A DNA stretch of 64,000 nucleotides from Cyanophora paradoxa (GCA_004431415.1 QPMI01000159.1:84327-148326); one strand, 5' to 3'; numbered from the stretch's first letter, positions 48,230 to 57,790 are shown. Notes: generated by a model from the sequence alone, not told the origin. Numbers and translations: made by a program.

Positions 48230-49612
48230 TTATGAACGAGATGACCGAAGAATGCGCGTAGTAGGGGCTGTATAGCTTGCGCTCTGATTCTTGAACGATT
48301 TATACCACCTCTGACTGTTTACCTCTGAGAGCTTCTCAGTGCCGGCAATCGTGAGTTTCGCGAGCTCTCTTAGCGCCCTCTTTGTCTTTTCTGCGCGATC
48401 TTCCAATAATGCGCCTTTTGGAACACTTGCGGCGACATCTATGCCTTCTTTTTGAACCTGCCGGATCGAAGCTGCCTCTACATCAGCCGCTAAAATAGCG
48501 TTGCCTGATGGCTCGACCACAGCTTCGACCTCTGTAATGATCTGCAATTCGTGCGGCTTAAAAAGCTTCGGCATTACGTTCCCCGCTGCATCTTGCACCT
48601 CTATCGCGTTTCCTCTCCTTCCCGCAATTTTGTAGACCTCTCGGCTATACCTTTGGGTCGCTCCTTTATCAAACTTTGATCTCGGCAATAATACACGGAC
48701 GTGGAGACCCGGCTTAAAGTCGCTGAATATATCCTTTACGATTGTGTTCTTCTTTGAAATAATAGCCGCTCGGATCCGCTCCATATCAGAAAGCTTAACA
48801 TCTGCGGGTTTCATTCCTATGGTTCTGTGAATGGTGTTATTATAATTGAAAACGAAGTCGTCCAATTTGTCCATGAATCGAACTGTATTATAAGCGACAC
48901 AGTAATTGTTTATCATCGTTTTTAAGGTCAAATGAAAGCGATTCATTATTCCCAGAGAAGTGTGATCTCCGACCTGTTTAAAGCGGTGTTCTATTCCATT
49001 ATTTTTAACGACCTCCTGAAACTCCTTCGCGATGAATTCCGAACCGTTATCTGTCTCCAATCGAATCATCGGAGCCGGGAGCTCTGTGAGCATCTCCGCA
49101 AAAGCGGCGGCAACACTTGCGCCCTCCTTATTCTTTAACTTCTTGGCATATGCTTTTCGGCTCGTCATCTCAATGAGAGTAAGGACTGCAATGTAGCCGG
49201 AATTATAGCTGCCATATGAGAGATAAAAGATGAGATCCGCTTGATAGCACCACGGCGGGGCTGTGATGGGAATAAAAGCGGTTTGGGTCGGTGCGGGGGG
49301 CTTCTTGTTGATCTGCATAAATTCTTGTTTCGCTGCGACATCTTGCACTTCTTTCAATGTGAGGGTCTTGTCCTCTTTTCTCAGTTCTTCGTATATTGCG
49401 GATGGGTTCTTAAAACCTGTCTTCGGGTCATACATGCGTCGCACGATCTTAGAGGACGGGTTCGCAATGCTAAAAGGAACATCTCCTAATAAATTTGATT
49501 TTGCTTGGCGTTTTGTAATTTTTTGGGGGACTTGCTCAGTCTCAGGAACCGCGATAGGTAGTATGGTAGTCTCCGTCTCCTCGCCCGCTACCCTTCTGAC
49601 GATCCGTGACAT
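48230..49612 (-). CDS. Retroviral-type (rve) integrase, element 2
   Basis: 460 aa. First Asp in WCYQADLIFYL near residue 128, second in IRLETDNGSEF near 187; the third position (36 residues later) is Asn in LGIMNRFHLTLKTMI where the family has Glu (or Asp). N-terminal region contains KTGFKNPSAIYEELRKEDKT, a helix-turn-helix-like zone of Polinton-type integrases, and the C-terminus a chromo/SH3-like basic part (GLHVRVLLPRSKFDKGAT; RYSREVYKIAGRRGNAIEV). The frame is fully open, so the Asn is either a single point mutation in a dying copy or a natural variant. It likely mediated insertion of element 2. Confidence 0.85.
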   Translation of the reverse strand: MSRIVRRVAGEETETTILPIAVPETEQVPQKITKRQAKSNLLGDVPFSIANPSSKIVRRMYDPKTGFKNPSAIYEELRKEDKTLTLKEVQDVAAKQEFMQINKKPPAPTQTAFIPITAPPWCYQADLIFYLSYGSYNSGYIAVLTLIEMTSRKAYAKKLKNKEGASVAAAFAEMLTELPAPMIRLETDNGSEFIAKEFQEVVKNNGIEHRFKQVGDHTSLGIMNRFHLTLKTMINNYCVAYNTVRFMDKLDDFVFNYNNTIHRTIGMKPADVKLSDMERIRAAIISKKNTIVKDIFSDFKPGLHVRVLLPRSKFDKGATQRYSREVYKIAGRRGNAIEVQDAAGNVMPKLFKPHELQIITEVEAVVEPSGNAILAADVEAASIRQVQKEGIDVAASVPKGALLEDRAEKTKRALRELAKLTIAGTEKLSEVNSQRWYKSFKNQSASYTAPTTRILRSSRS

Positions 49613-49631
49613 TTCTTCTAATTAAACCTGT

Positions 49632-50947
49632 TTATTTTTTGCTGCAATTGCACCCGTGATGCGCGAGTTGACAATTGTCTTTAAGATGTGGGCGCCTGTT
49701 GTTTATGCGATCCACGACGAGCCTGTAATTCGGATCTTGCGGCTCAATCGGAATCGGAAGGGAACAGATCGCACATGCGCCCTTCTGTTGCTTCTTGCGC
49801 TCTAATATCCACTCCGGCGTAATATAATCCGCCTCGTCGAAATCGCGCCCGGCGCGCTGATCCTGGCATTTATAACCGCGGATCTTCGTTTTCAGATATT
49901 CGATGTAGTCGCTCTTTCCTTGGAACTTGTGAATCGGTGTATAAATCAGCACAGTGGACAGATCGCGGTTACGAGTGAGAGCGGTATAGAACCATTCGCG
50001 AGTGGTATAGCGGAACGTAGCCTCACAAATGACAATGCCCGAATCAAGTGTGAGACCTTGCGTTGAATGACCTGTTCCTGCATAAGGGAGAGAAAAATGT
50101 TCTAACATCGCGCACGGAACCTCGAACGTGACGCCATCGAAAACGTCAGTTAATGTGACCATTTGCTTGGTGATTTTGGTGATTCGATAGGTGTAATTTG
50201 TGTATGCATTAATAGACTCACCCTCAGACCGCGAAATGCGTAGATACCTGCGACAAACGACTTCCAGACCCTTGTAGAATTTGATTCCGTTGACCTCTAC
50301 GGTTGCAATATTTACTTTTCGTCTATCGTGCATCAGTTTGTTATAGGCTAAGGTCATTTCGTTTCTGTAAGCGATGCCAAAGTAGCCGTCGGAATAGCGT
50401 TAAGATCATTAATTGTCGGTAAGCCGTATTTCGAGATAATCTGTGCGGCTTCGAGTCGTTTTCGAAGAGATCCTCTTAATCGCCCGAATTAATTCACGGT
50501 CTGTCTCCTTCTTGTGCCGCTTGTTAATGCGTAGACTCAGGACGTTAGGGAACATGCTCTGCACAGCGCGCTTATAGTAGCCCTTGCGATCAGAAACCGA
50601 TAGCTCATCATTAATCGTTCGTTCTGATAGGTATCGCCATTAGCCAAATATTTGATATCCGGATAGCGATCGATAAACGACTTGATCTTAGCGAGATCTT
50701 TTACAGAATACGCGAATATCTCGTCGAACATAATGTGGCTGAACTCGGAGACAAACGCCCTCTGGTCTTTTTCGCTCATAGCCTCTTCGTAGGTCTGATC
50801 ATTTGAGACACGGATCCCGAGAACATTATACAAAGTGCGAACGGTAATATTCTCGATTCCGCGGACTTTGAGAGAGTCCCTCAGCTCTGCGCACTGTTTG
50901 TTATAGGGCAAATGACTAAGCAATTTGACTTTTGAGAGGCAAAGCAA
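49632..50947 (-). pseudogene. SF1 helicase with C-terminal HNH-like domain (frameshifted continuation of polymerase)
   Basis: Continuation of the polymerase polypeptide, split over several frames. After the Walker A of the upstream frame come NKQCAELRDSLKVRGIENI and VRTLYNVLGI (motif Ia region), HIMFDEIFAYSVKDL (motif II), KYLANGDTYQNE (motif III), a stretch readable only by changing frame at least twice (about 50,350-50,600), then LPYAGTGHSTQGLTLDSGIV (motif V) and TREWFYTALTRNRDLSTV (motif VI). The end has a CxxC and LVVDRINNRRPHLKDNCQLA with a final HxxCNC, an HNH/zinc-type module. Family: UvrD/RecD/Pif1-like SF1. A programmed shift at the first break (near 50,910) is possible, but the further breaks suggest decay. 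Confidence 0.7.
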
Positions 50948-53529
50948 TTAATACCGAGGGTCGACTTTCCACTTCCGGGCATGTCAGCAAGGACAAGCAT
51001 ACGATTATGGAGCTCCGCAACCCAATTAAAGCACTCCGGATTAAATTCGTCCCTCAGCGAGAACCGGTTAATGAGTGTCTCGGGATCCTGAAATTCGAGA
51101 GTTACACCCCGTGGTGGGCGGAGTGCATTCTCAGGGCATCTTTTCCCGGGAATATAGCTGAATTTGCCCATGTTCTCAAACGCATTTCGGTCGAACTCTT
51201 TCTTACTTGTCCATGAACCTTCGATATATAGACAGTCCGTTCTGATCCCGGCAACCTTGTGCCCGCGCGCTGTCAGGCGCTTGTATTGCGCAAACATATT
51301 AGCACGGTTGCGATCGTAAATATGAAAGTGGATAGGAAGGAATCCGTTAACGAGCTCGCGGTGGGAGCTGATCTTAACGAAATAGATGTGACCTTCGAAT
51401 TCGCTAAGAGTTTTGACACGTTTCGAATTCTTAGGATTGAAAGTAAACACCTCTACTGTTCCTCCGCATTCTTGGGCGAACCTCTCAGCCTCGGCACGGT
51501 TGTAGAACATTTTCGTGGATGTTTGCGAGTCTTGGAATTTGCCGAGCATTCCGATCTCTTTCACTAAAATGTGCTTCTTATCTGTGGTTTGAATGTCGCT
51601 TGACAGCACTTTTTGCATCTCAGCGATCGACGTATTGGGCACCAAATGCGAAGGCTCCGCGACCGCGATAATCTCTATCTTGTCCTTTACGTCCGCCCAA
51701 TGCATGGAGAGAGTGTAGCCTGTCATGAAATTATAACAGCGACCACTCACGGAAAATGCGCGATCCAGTATAATTTCGATTCCATCAATCTTGCGAGACA
51801 TGGCGGCATCATAATCAATATCCTCGTCGTCTGCGAAAGTTGCTTGCTCTCTCTCAAACGCAACGACACGCACGTAGTAGATCGCGTATTCGAGAATATC
51901 GCTTCCCGCTTTAAAGGGAACGAAGTCATCGAATACATTGTATTTCGGAAGATATTGCATGCCTTTCAGTATCGAAGGGTAGCACTTCGCCATATCGACA
52001 GCTGTGTAGGTGGCTTTCGGGTTCGGCTTATAGAAAAAGCCACTTAGTGCGGATCGCTTGTAGTGCGTGAGAATTTCGCGCATGTTCGGGCTGTAATGTG
52101 AGATATTCGTCGCATTTAGAAGCGACTCCCGGAATCCCTTCCCGATTTCACAGACCTTATTATAATACTCCTCTGTTTCGAAATCTTGCTCAATAAAGTG
52201 GTCTGTTGTGCGTGGATCTTTGATAGAGAACATCGAGCCATTGGCTTTGAATGTGATGCTGTCGATCTGTTTCGATGGTGTTAGCTTCACAGCGGGCTCA
52301 TATCGCATTTTCAGGAACGTGAATAGAAGACCTTCCAGACCTTCGCGCCCAGTATAAAGAATGCGGATGAAACTGCGCTCGTCGGGCGATAGTTTTAGTT
52401 GCGTGATCTTTAACAAATCCTTGGATGTGTGCGCGAAGATATCGTGAGTAAGACACGTCGGAATTTTATAGAGTGCTAACGAAGAGGTCGACTTAGGAAC
52501 ATGATTATCGAGCTCTTCGACCTCCATCTTTGCCATGCGCATTTCGAGCGACTTGATGTTATCGTTGAATATATAGATGTGCTTGTTGTGAATCATAAAG
52601 TGAATATTGCGGGGAAAGATGTTTTTGTTAATTGATTCCGCCGCGAATTTGTGTATTAACTTTCCGTCGACATCAAAGACGCGGAAGCCTGTCTGAATTC
52701 TCTTACAGAATTTCTCGATATGGCGGAGCGTGAGAGCCAGAGAGTCGCCAGGTGTGCGTTCGCGACCGTGAAAGAATTTATAGAGACCGTCGTAGGACAT
52801 AGTTAAGTCAGTATATCGCGGTTTTGGCGCCTCCTGACACTTCTTAATGGACGCTCCCCATGTGGAGATGATCATATCGTAGCCGCAAGCGTTAGATGTC
52901 GATGATTTGGGAAGCTCAATAATATCTTCGAACTCAGACGCGTTTGGATTTAATGTGTAGTCTGTGAATTTGCTCATAATCGCGGTGCATCGCATGCTGT
53001 CCATTAGCTCCTCATCCAGAAACGCATAGCGATTGCCAGGGATAGCACCGGCTCCGTCATCTTCGACACCTTCGTCCCCATCGATCACGACCTCATGAAC
53101 AGTTATGGTGTCGAAGATGACGGAGAGAATAGTGCGTTTAATCGCATCCTCTACCGCTTTTAGTTTACCTCTCTGCTGCTTCGCTTCGAGTTTCGCTTCT
53201 TTCGCCCGTTTCTGTTCTCGTTTGCGATCGAAGCGCTGTAAACGCTTCGCCTCTTGTTCTTTTTGCTTTTGCTTTTCTATATTAACTTGGGTGCGAGCGG
53301 CACGCTTTTCTTTCCGCTCTGCCCTGCGGAAAACGCGGGGATTAATGATGCCATTCAGAGTATCCCGAATGTCGATCAGCGTTTGGAGCTTGGGCTTCCG
53401 ATTCATTGTGTTGTGCATCGCCCAATGCGCCTGTTCTTCGGTTAGCAAATCCTGACTCAATCCCTGCATAATGTATCCGATAATTTCATCCCGAACATTG
53501 TTAGCGATTCTGTTGGTTGCGCGCGGCAT
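50881..53529 (-). CDS. Divergent DNA polymerase fused to SF1 helicase N-terminus, element 2
   Basis: 882 aa open frame. Residues 60-125 form a very basic Lys/Arg/Glu coiled coil. The polymerase part has TYTAVDMAKCYPSILKGM near 508-525 (motif A, D-x-x-x-x-YPSI), a LVNGFLPIHFHIYDRNRANMF helix (motif B region) and VAGIRTDCLYIEG near 765 (motif C, with TD in place of the usual DTD). Residues near 850 give ADMPGSGKSTLG, a helicase Walker A, after which the frame shifts and continues in 49632-50947. This polymerase is not the pPolB type of element 1. Polymerase-helicase fusions occur in virophages and polinton-like viruses (TV-pol type), but I cannot place this one. Identical promoter 20-mer 22 nt upstream. 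Confidence 0.7.
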   Translation of the reverse strand: MPRATNRIANNVRDEIIGYIMQGLSQDLLTEEQAHWAMHNTMNRKPKLQTLIDIRDTLNGIINPRVFRRAERKEKRAARTQVNIEKQKQKEQEAKRLQRFDRKREQKRAKEAKLEAKQQRGKLKAVEDAIKRTILSVIFDTITVHEVVIDGDEGVEDDGAGAIPGNRYAFLDEELMDSMRCTAIMSKFTDYTLNPNASEFEDIIELPKSSTSNACGYDMIISTWGASIKKCQEAPKPRYTDLTMSYDGLYKFFHGRERTPGDSLALTLRHIEKFCKRIQTGFRVFDVDGKLIHKFAAESINKNIFPRNIHFMIHNKHIYIFNDNIKSLEMRMAKMEVEELDNHVPKSTSSLALYKIPTCLTHDIFAHTSKDLLKITQLKLSPDERSFIRILYTGREGLEGLLFTFLKMRYEPAVKLTPSKQIDSITFKANGSMFSIKDPRTTDHFIEQDFETEEYYNKVCEIGKGFRESLLNATNISHYSPNMREILTHYKRSALSGFFYKPNPKATYTAVDMAKCYPSILKGMQYLPKYNVFDDFVPFKAGSDILEYAIYYVRVVAFEREQATFADDEDIDYDAAMSRKIDGIEIILDRAFSVSGRCYNFMTGYTLSMHWADVKDKIEIIAVAEPSHLVPNTSIAEMQKVLSSDIQTTDKKHILVKEIGMLGKFQDSQTSTKMFYNRAEAERFAQECGGTVEVFTFNPKNSKRVKTLSEFEGHIYFVKISSHRELVNGFLPIHFHIYDRNRANMFAQYKRLTARGHKVAGIRTDCLYIEGSWTSKKEFDRNAFENMGKFSYIPGKRCPENALRPPRGVTLEFQDPETLINRFSLRDEFNPECFNWVAELHNRMLVLADMPGSGKSTLGINCFASQKSNCLVICPITNSAQS

Positions 53530-53551
53530 CTCTATTAGTTCTTTTAAAATA

Positions 53552-53571
53552 ACCGGAGAAAATAATTTCGG
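53552..53571 (-). promoter_or_regulatory. Viral promoter motif (b), upstream of polymerase gene
   Basis: Exact copy of the 20-mer at 48204 (gene sense CCGAAATTATTTTCTCCGGT), 22 nt before the polymerase start codon. Confidence 0.65.
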
Positions 53572-53697
53572 CGCAATCTACCAAATTCTCCTTTCATACC
53601 CTTGTCGCCAAATCTTTAAGTGCTTTTTTGACCGATACGGGGAATAAAAATGGAGGTAAAAAATTAATCATTTTTTGCATCGTGTGGATACTTTCCG

Positions 53698-54111
53698 CTA
53701 CGAATTTTTCGCGTTCTCGACCACATGCTTTCGGGGTCTTCCAGCGGGCTTTTGCGGCTGAGGTTTAGCGGGCGGATTCAGCTTGCGTTCCGCTCTTTTC
53801 CTTCGTTGGTATTCACGTGCCTTCTCTCGGATTTTCTCCCGATACTCTTCATCGTCTTGGTATCGCTGCTGTTTACGAATTGCGATCTTTTGTAGCTGTT
53901 CCGGTGTGAATATAGTAGCCTCTCCGGCGGCTAATCGCTCTTGCTTTTGTCTCTGATGCTTGTTTCGCTGCCGCTCTGCATCTTTCTCGCGTTTTAGTCT
54001 TAATCTCTCCGCTTTCTCCTCTTCTGTGATCACCTTCTTCGGTCGCCCTGGTCTGCGCTTTTCTTGCTGTGCCGCCATTGCCTCTTGGTTTGAAATCTTG
54101 GGTTTCGCCAT
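53698..54111 (-). CDS. AT-hook basic protein, element 2
   Basis: 137 aa, about 40% Lys/Arg. AT-hooks EKRRPGRPKKVI near residues 17-28 and PAGRPRKHV near the C-terminus. Between them lies a long charged helix, including RYQDDEEYREKIREKAREYQ, homologous to the helix of the smaller AT-hook protein of element 1. Probably packages or regulates viral DNA. A promoter-motif copy lies immediately upstream (8 nt from the start). Confidence 0.7.
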   Translation of the reverse strand: MAKPKISNQEAMAAQQEKRRPGRPKKVITEEEKAERLRLKREKDAERQRNKHQRQKQERLAAGEATIFTPEQLQKIAIRKQQRYQDDEEYREKIREKAREYQRRKRAERKLNPPAKPQPQKPAGRPRKHVVENAKNS

Positions 54112-54119
54112 TTACTATA

Positions 54120-54136
54120 ACCGGAGAAAATAGTTT
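54120..54136 (-). promoter_or_regulatory. Viral promoter motif (c), upstream of AT-hook gene
   Basis: ACCGGAGAAAATAGTTT on the plus strand; matches motif (a)/(b) in the core ACCGGAGAAAATA. The gene-sense strand continues TATAGTAA to the ATG, and TATAGTAAG / TATAGTGAAAG also precede the element 2 penton and ATPase starts. Confidence 0.6.
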
Positions 54137-54312
54137 TTTGTCACTCTGTATTATTTCCCTTGCCCTTATATACCTTTTACCGAAACCTTCAATTTTTGCC
54201 CTTGGCTCGATACAAGCGCCACCGAAATTCACCGCTCAATAACCGTTCCAGACGGTTCTTTCTTGTTGCTGAGGATATACATAAGGTTGCTGAGGATAAA
54301 CATAAGGGTTCG

Positions 54313-54669
54313 TTACATTTCATCGTCGCCTAATGGCATTTGATCCAATCTATACATCGGATAAGGGGAGTCAGCGCGCAAATGACCTTCTACAAATTCA
54401 GGACATGAGCGCCTTCTAATATGCTCTACATGCACGTCCTCTATCTGAGCGGTTTCGATATTAGAACTCATAGCCGCGGGCACAGGCGAGGGCGATCGAG
54501 ATCGTGGGTGGTTGTGATTGTCGCTGTGGTTAGAATATACAGAAAGGCGCCTACCTCCATTCTCGTCGTCAGAAATATTAACCTCTACGGTTGTGTCACA
54601 GCAAGGACTGTGGCAATTAGACACGACATGAAGCTGAAACATTTCAATGCATTGTGTGATGAAATTCAT
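54313..54669 (-). CDS. Element 2 hypothetical protein, 118 aa
   Basis: No family recognised. It begins MNFITQCIEMFQLHVVSNCH with a Cys/His cluster (CHSPCCD), then an Asn/His/Ser/Arg/Pro low-complexity stretch (SNHSDNHNHPRSRSPSPVP) and an acidic C-terminus. Looks largely disordered. A promoter-motif variant lies about 30 nt upstream of the start on this strand. Confidence 0.5.
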   Translation of the reverse strand: MNFITQCIEMFQLHVVSNCHSPCCDTTVEVNISDDENGGRRLSVYSNHSDNHNHPRSRSPSPVPAAMSSNIETAQIEDVHVEHIRRRSCPEFVEGHLRADSPYPMYRLDQMPLGDDEM

Positions 54670-54698
54670 CGATCCTACAAGGACGCAACGTATTAAAT

Positions 54699-54715
54699 AT
54701 CGGAGAAAATAAAAG
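54699..54715. promoter_or_regulatory. Viral promoter motif (d), divergent position
   Basis: TATCGGAGAAAATAAAAG. It lies between the minus gene starting at 54669 and the small plus gene starting at 54719, 3 nt before the latter's ATG, so it could serve either or both. Confidence 0.45.
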
Positions 54716-54718
54716 GGA

Positions 54719-54877
54719 ATGAGGGCTTTACTTGCTCGTGTGTTCCCCTACGAATTGGTCGAACTTATAATGCTGTTTATGGAGCCGACCTGTCCCTATT
54801 GCAAGGGAGTCCACATAAAGACCCGCTCTAAATACGGGCGGGTTCAGCTTTGCCTTGCGGATATTCACAGTCATTAG
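54719..54877 (+). CDS. Small zinc-finger-like protein, 52 aa, element 2
   Basis: Complete short frame MRALLARVFPYELVELIMLF, then PTCPYCKGVHIKTRSKYGRV, QLCLADIHSH and TAG. CPYC with a later Cys and HxH would make a zinc site; the FPYELVELI start resembles the first helix of an F-box. Too short to call firmly. Directly preceded by promoter-motif copy (d). Confidence 0.4.
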   Translation: MRALLARVFPYELVELIMLFMEPTCPYCKGVHIKTRSKYGRVQLCLADIHSH

Positions 54878-54914
54878 CGGATATGGCGTTTACCACCGAG
54901 CATTGCGGCATAAT

Positions 54915-55554
54915 TCACGGTGCGGTCGGCACAATATGTGCATATTGCGGGGCAACCGATTGCTGTCGAGTTACGGCTTGCGCATCTGTCTTTTCCTCCT
55001 TTTTAATCTCCTCTACGTCGACTTTTTGCTTTAATCCGAGTTTGGAGATCTCTTTCTTCACGAGCCCCTTTAATTTCTTGCGTTCGTTATAATCTTGCAT
55101 CCATTTCTCGTAGTTAGAGACTTTCATTTCAAGGTCTCGCACTTTCTCTTCGAAGCTCATGACAACGTCGACAGGAACCGTGTGTTTTTGATAGGATCCG
55201 CGCTTTTTGAGCTCAGTTTCGGCGGCTTTCGGGACGTCTTGCGTTTTGTGCTGGCTTGCGACAACTTGCGCTTTAATTACTTTGTCGGTTGCTTCATCAA
55301 CAGAGCCGCTCCAATCTGTGGTTTTACAGTAGCTAAATCGTCCATTTGGCGTTTACCGCTATCTTGGTTTCCTTGTCCGCGGTGGCACTCGCAATAATCG
55401 CCTCTTGCTTGGCGACCTCTTCTGGCGAAGTGTCTATAAGATATTCGGGCATTTCGAGACCGCCACCCGACGTTAACCCAGACTCTTCAAGTCCGCGATT
55501 AGGATTACCAGAAGCGACAGTTTGAATGGTTTGAGGCTTCTTTCGGTAGACCAT
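54915..55554 (-). pseudogene. Coiled-coil virion protein candidate, frameshifted
   Basis: Two or three frames that read as one protein: start MVYRKKPQTIQTVASGNPNR ... EMPEYLIDTSPEEVAKQEAI, a short piece around MDDLATVKPQIGAALLMKQP (about 55,290-55,350), then VIKAQVVASQHKTQDVPKAA leading into SFEEKVRDLEMKVSNYEKWM and a Lys/Glu coiled coil to the end at 54915. Single-base shifts near 55,335 and 55,285 would explain the breaks. Adjacent to the packaging ATPase, as is often the case for minor virion proteins. No family assigned. Confidence 0.45.
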
Positions 55555-55556
55555 GA

Positions 55557-56423
55557 TTATCTTCTCTTACATTTGATTAACATTTTCTTTTTCTTAGGCG
55601 AAATTTGCGAAAGTTTGGGGATACCTTCAAGCTCACGCTCAAATTTGGATAAAGTTCGACAGACAGTTGTCGAATCTTTGACAGGCGGCGGTTTTGTCGC
55701 TTGCTCCTCTTGTTGTTTGCGCTTCTTTTCTTCAAAAGCCGCCCGCTTGTGGAATTTAGTAAACGGATGGTCATCGATCATATCGGCTTTTTCGACCCAC
55801 CATCGCACAGAATACCCGGTATTATCGTGAATGATCGCTTGGTAGCTATGACAAAACTCTTGGAACATACGTTTGAAACTCTCCTTATCCATGTTGCCGA
55901 ATTCCTCGTGATATGCTTCGAACTCTCGCATGTTTGACCAGCTGAGGAATATGATATACTCCGCATTACTGCGAATGATAGTTGACAGCTTTGTTAATTT
56001 CTGCGATATTAAAGCGACGCTACAAAACGTATGACGACCTTGCGCCATCAATTTATTTAGCAAATGATCGCGCGAAAGATCGATAGTTCCGGACTCCAAA
56101 CAATCGTCGAGCACGATAAGAATATTCTTTGGTTTCTTACCCGCAATGATAGCCTTTTTGCGGGCTTCTATGATCGACTCTACGTATTCCGGTTTCCAGG
56201 TATCATGCACTTCATCTGTAATTTGTCCCCAGAAACCGTTGAAACTCGTAGGACAAAAAACCAGAACATACGAGATCTGGTCTTCGAGTTCTTTGATCAG
56301 CCACTTTAAGAATACCGATTTACCACAATTGGTTTTCGCCAATAGGAGAAATCGTGCGGGAAGTTTCACCCTCTGTTTCGGGTTCCATTCTTCGAGATCT
56401 ATGGGCGTCGTCCCTTTTTGCAT
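55557..56423 (-). CDS. Genome-packaging ATPase (FtsK/HerA type), element 2
   Basis: 288 aa from MQKGTTPIDLEEW; the frame is open further upstream to 56507 but that part overlaps the capsid gene. Walker A region LLLAKTNCGKSVFLKWLIKE (Cys before GKS, a mild variant), Walker B NILIVLDDCLESG, SQKLTKLSTIIRSNAEYII as in the element 1 enzyme, and a Lys/Glu-rich C-terminal extension ending KKKKMLIKCKRR. Intact frame. TATAGTGAAAG immediately precedes the start. Confidence 0.9.
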   Translation of the reverse strand: MQKGTTPIDLEEWNPKQRVKLPARFLLLAKTNCGKSVFLKWLIKELEDQISYVLVFCPTSFNGFWGQITDEVHDTWKPEYVESIIEARKKAIIAGKKPKNILIVLDDCLESGTIDLSRDHLLNKLMAQGRHTFCSVALISQKLTKLSTIIRSNAEYIIFLSWSNMREFEAYHEEFGNMDKESFKRMFQEFCHSYQAIIHDNTGYSVRWWVEKADMIDDHPFTKFHKRAAFEEKKRKQQEEQATKPPPVKDSTTVCRTLSKFERELEGIPKLSQISPKKKKMLIKCKRR

Positions 56424-56481
56424 TCTTTCACTATAAAAACAATAGAAAAATAAGACTGAATGTGGTAATCGCACGAATTCC

Positions 56482-57790
56482 TCATGCTGATACTCTGCGA
56501 ATACCATCAGCTCCGATTATCATGATATTATGAGCGAGGGCAATGCACTGAATTTGCATCTTCTGATAAGCGGCACTCGCATACCACTCCTCATTACCGA
56601 CTCCTCCGGCTGTGACACCGTTGAATTCGAAGACCAGATCGAACGCCGATGTGCCTGTGGCATCGATGTAGCCCGTGTTCTCTTGGTTGAGAAGCGACGC
56701 CTTTCCGTTTCCAGCACCGAAGTAAATGCCAGAGAGAGCCGGGTAGCTTGTGCTCTCGGTGAAAATCGCCGCATCATATTTATCTTGAAGTTCGGTCGCG
56801 GCAATCATGAGAGGAAGCGAAGTATTGGAGTAAAGGCGGTTATTGTTGAGTTCCACATAGAAGCTTACGGCGTTGGTTCTGAGTGCACGAGGAGCCAGAA
56901 CCGAGAGAGTTCCGTTGTTAACCTTCGTCTTCGCGTTTTGGCGCACAGAGAATACGAGAGTGTGGATGAGACCCGCACCTGTGAGTTGCGAGAGATTGAC
57001 TCGCGAACCGGAGGCGGTCGGCTGGAAATCTGTGTGGAGGAAACCGATTTCGTTGTAGGGATCGCGATACCAGTCGATTTAACACGGGCAATGGTCTCAG
57101 ATACAACCGCCTCATCGGCATTTACGACCTTGCAGATAATGCGGGGTTTCAGCACTTGAAGGAAGCACCACTGTTTACGACCGAAATATTGCCAACATTG
57201 TTTACATCCTCAATGATACCATCACCAATCGCCTTGAATTCGATTTCGACCACGATCTCAGAGTTCAGAGCGCAAAGTGGGAACATCGCCTTCTCGAAAG
57301 GAGAGGGTAAATCGATTTCGTAGGTTCCACCGACAGTGTTACCAGCGGTTCCGACAAGACCACCCACATAGCGAAGTTTCTTATCGAGTTCGCCCTGTTC
57401 GGTCATCAGTAGAAAATACTGGGTGACGAAATCCTCTGGGACAACATAGCGGAATGAAGCGTGAGAGATTTCAATGCGCTTAATTAGCGATCCAATAACG
57501 CGAAGGTAGCCAGTAGTTCCAGCGACACCATTCGTGAGATCAGTGAGGGTGATCGGTTAAGATCGAGTTGCAGCGCGAGACCATTCAGGAAATGGTAGCG
57601 GGGATTTGAAGACAACTCGGTTGCCGAGAGCGCTGGGTGGCTCAGTGTCGGGGGCGACCAGAACTCGAAGTGGCTTAGTGCCAGAGGACGTTCCAATGAC
57701 CAGCGACTTGTTTAGGAAATAATCCTTGTAGTCATCGGTGGTGAGCATAGATTTCAGCGTTGGGCGCTGGAATTGGCTGTTAGTCTCCAT
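56482..57790 (-). pseudogene. Major capsid protein, element 2, frameshifted
   Basis: Read in at least four pieces along the minus strand: start METNSQFQRPTLKSMLTTDD to about 57,560; EISHASFRYVVPEDFVTQYF and GTYEIDLPSPFEKAMFPLCA to about 57,150; PRIICKVVNADEAVVSETIA to about 57,070; then NEIGFLHTDFQPTASGSRVN and NAVSFYVELNNNRLYSNTSL to the C-terminal strand QIQCIALAHNIMIIGADG. The pattern at the end parallels HVLRHNVLVIN of element 1. Total about 430 codons, the expected length of a double jelly-roll capsid protein. Breaks are single-base. A TTATTTTCTGATC variant of the promoter core lies about 30 nt upstream. Confidence 0.7.
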
